A DNA stretch of 7,382 nt from Gammaproteobacteria bacterium (GTDB lineage: Bacteria > Pseudomonadota > Gammaproteobacteria > Enterobacterales > Alteromonadaceae), in assembly GCA_027484495.1 (NCBI GenBank), contig JAIXSW010000059.1, forward strand, positions 1-7,382, read 5' to 3'. Positions 7,301 to 7,382 of the stretch are shown here, piece after piece. The position numbers were made by a program, and so were the translations under genes. The notes under the pieces were generated by a model that was not told the origin of the DNA, did no database searches, and saw only the letters and a program-made list of their open reading frames with translations. Every line of letters starts with the position of its first letter. Position 1 is the first letter of the stretch.

Positions 7301-7382
7301 TTTGCTGTGCCAGCGCAGGCGCAGCAATCAGGCCAAGCCCCAGCCAGATCGCATGGCTGAGCGCCTGACAGGTAAATTGTGG
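4332..7382 (-). CDS. TonB-dependent outer-membrane receptor (TIGR01782-like), 5' partial
   Basis: The frame is open from the window edge to TGA at 4334-4332, giving 1016 residues with the initiator just outside. Numbered from the edge, residues 5-25 are the end of a signal peptide (AIWLGLGLIAAPALA, cleavage before QQTP). Residues 26-52 form a Thr/Pro/Ala/Lys-rich linker. A TonB box follows (IEVIEVSGF, 54-62), then a plug domain from about 78 (ETILAEDLGKFPDLNIADSL, RQISLRGLGATFVKTTINGM) and a 22-stranded-type barrel ending YLVGIRGNF. The terminal phenylalanine is the usual BAM recognition residue. Such receptors import oligosaccharides across the outer membrane using TonB-ExbBD energy. Its position directly ahead of a pectate lyase suggests pectic oligosaccharides (inference). 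A GTG at 7217 lies inside the TonB box and is not the real start. No SusD-type partner is expected in Proteobacteria and none is seen. Its promoter lies outside the window. Confidence 0.93.
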   Translation of the reverse strand, partial: PQFTCQALSHAIWLGLGLIAAPALAQQTPTPQTEPAADTAAKTANSKTGKAEEIEVIEVSGFRGSLNVALAAKREAVGSKETILAEDLGKFPDLNIADSLARVPGIAIEQDAGEGRQISLRGLGATFVKTTINGMESASAGAATDASGGANKSRAFDFNVFASELFTQIDVNKTAAAELEDGGISGNVNLQTARPFQYQDDKFAYNLNARYNDVASEVTPRTSLMFSKNWDNTFGLLLSAAYSEGLVQSEGATTVRWSVNNPSWKTGNAANKLTAAPVTQLDPKGVYTNANMEGLWIPRIPRYSIFNKQQDRLGLTAAAQYRPHDNLLLNFDLLHAKLDSTMDEFQYSALLRGNVSSKTKIFAENLVTDANNTVVAGTLSGVPIRSEARQDVSTSDFNQATFSGDWQISDALQMTFLAGIGKSDLDIPYQRTFALDANNSTFAYSYDSSIDPVSLMGTKGTGFASGTMNMDIPAFAFAPGQAFGKTYTQAELQALMQNPDLYKVGLVRNRNQQINSENTNFSVNFKYELNDELTLKWGLNQREFTTYNAQYDNAWKVLNTTTNKTSGDAAESLVLGLPAARIAGSLYGISLDAAGQHFGKAADVPGNSTLTAGSWLTTDYQKVMAAFSGESFFQAKQRYNATYDIEEQVTGAFVQLDFRYELGGRELRGNVGGRYIDNTNTSGIVNLDHIYADGYTAGRGEGAALADGHGWRYTESNGKDFLPSLNLAYDLSETLVGRLSLSRAITRPAIADLASAIKVNTPDDKDPTATIEMGAGPTLRPYESDQVDLALEWYFDEEALLALSVFYKDITGLSKGSRQEVLDADQLKNLGIDLGARDPATVTWDVTQLLNTPAEGVRGVELIYQQPFSFLPEPWNRFGVTSNLTWIDYERDIADPMSKTVISLLAEETSRLNYNWTLYYEHNDFSARLSYNFRERYIKEYLDKYKDEGNWGRGYEDKGQLNLSSRYKINDNLSVSFEAINLTNAATEQWSDVYTSRPVEYLLTGRQYLVGIRGNF
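4341..4345 (-). promoter_or_regulatory. Shine-Dalgarno-like site for the pectate lyase inside the receptor 3' end
   Basis: GGGGG followed by AA on the minus strand stands eight bases before the ATG at 4332, within the final Arg-Gly-Asn codons of the receptor. It favours 4332 over the ATG at 4290, which has only a weaker AGCAGG placed very close to the start. Confidence 0.5.

Noticed and set aside
7066..7368. 100-codon plus-strand frame at the right edge
   Set aside because: It is antisense to the receptor signal peptide, linker and TonB box, which are clearly coding on the minus strand.

Overview
The window looks like part of a pectin-utilisation locus from a gammaproteobacterium, with a Rheinheimera/Alishewanella-like or other Alteromonadales-like relative as the best guess. 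That guess rests on three things: a moderate GC content (roughly 53% in the lines I counted), a TonB-dependent receptor of the 'Xanthomonas/Caulobacter' type (TIGR01782-like), and TorT-like and TIGR02285-like periplasmic proteins, which are typical of that group. The genus is inference only.

Every gene I can support lies on the minus strand, so the reading order runs from high to low coordinates. The order is: a TonB-dependent outer-membrane receptor (7382-4332, start codon just outside the window), a PL10 pectate lyase (4332-3061), a GH43 glycoside hydrolase (3059-2067), a TorT-like periplasmic binding protein (1993-911), and a TIGR02285-like periplasmic substrate-binding protein (822-1, C-terminus cut by the window edge). 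The first three are packed head to tail: the receptor stop and lyase start share one base, and the lyase stop and GH43 start are one base apart. Each downstream start has a Shine-Dalgarno sequence inside the preceding gene. A 73-base gap holding a hairpin precedes the TorT-like gene. An 88-base gap with a possible sigma70-type promoter precedes the last gene. There is no gene-free stretch above 300 bases.

All five products carry Sec-type signal peptides, so the cluster acts entirely in the cell envelope. The likely division of labour is as follows. The receptor imports pectic oligosaccharides across the outer membrane. PL10 cleaves polygalacturonate by beta-elimination. GH43 removes or cuts arabinose- or xylose-containing side chains. 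The two binding proteins then read out a periplasmic ligand, possibly for a membrane sensor kinase encoded beyond the left edge. The binding-protein part is the notable one: TorT is known as the TMAO co-sensor for the TorS kinase, and here a clear TorT relative is joined to carbohydrate-degradation genes. No RNA genes, insertion sequences or CRISPR arrays were seen.
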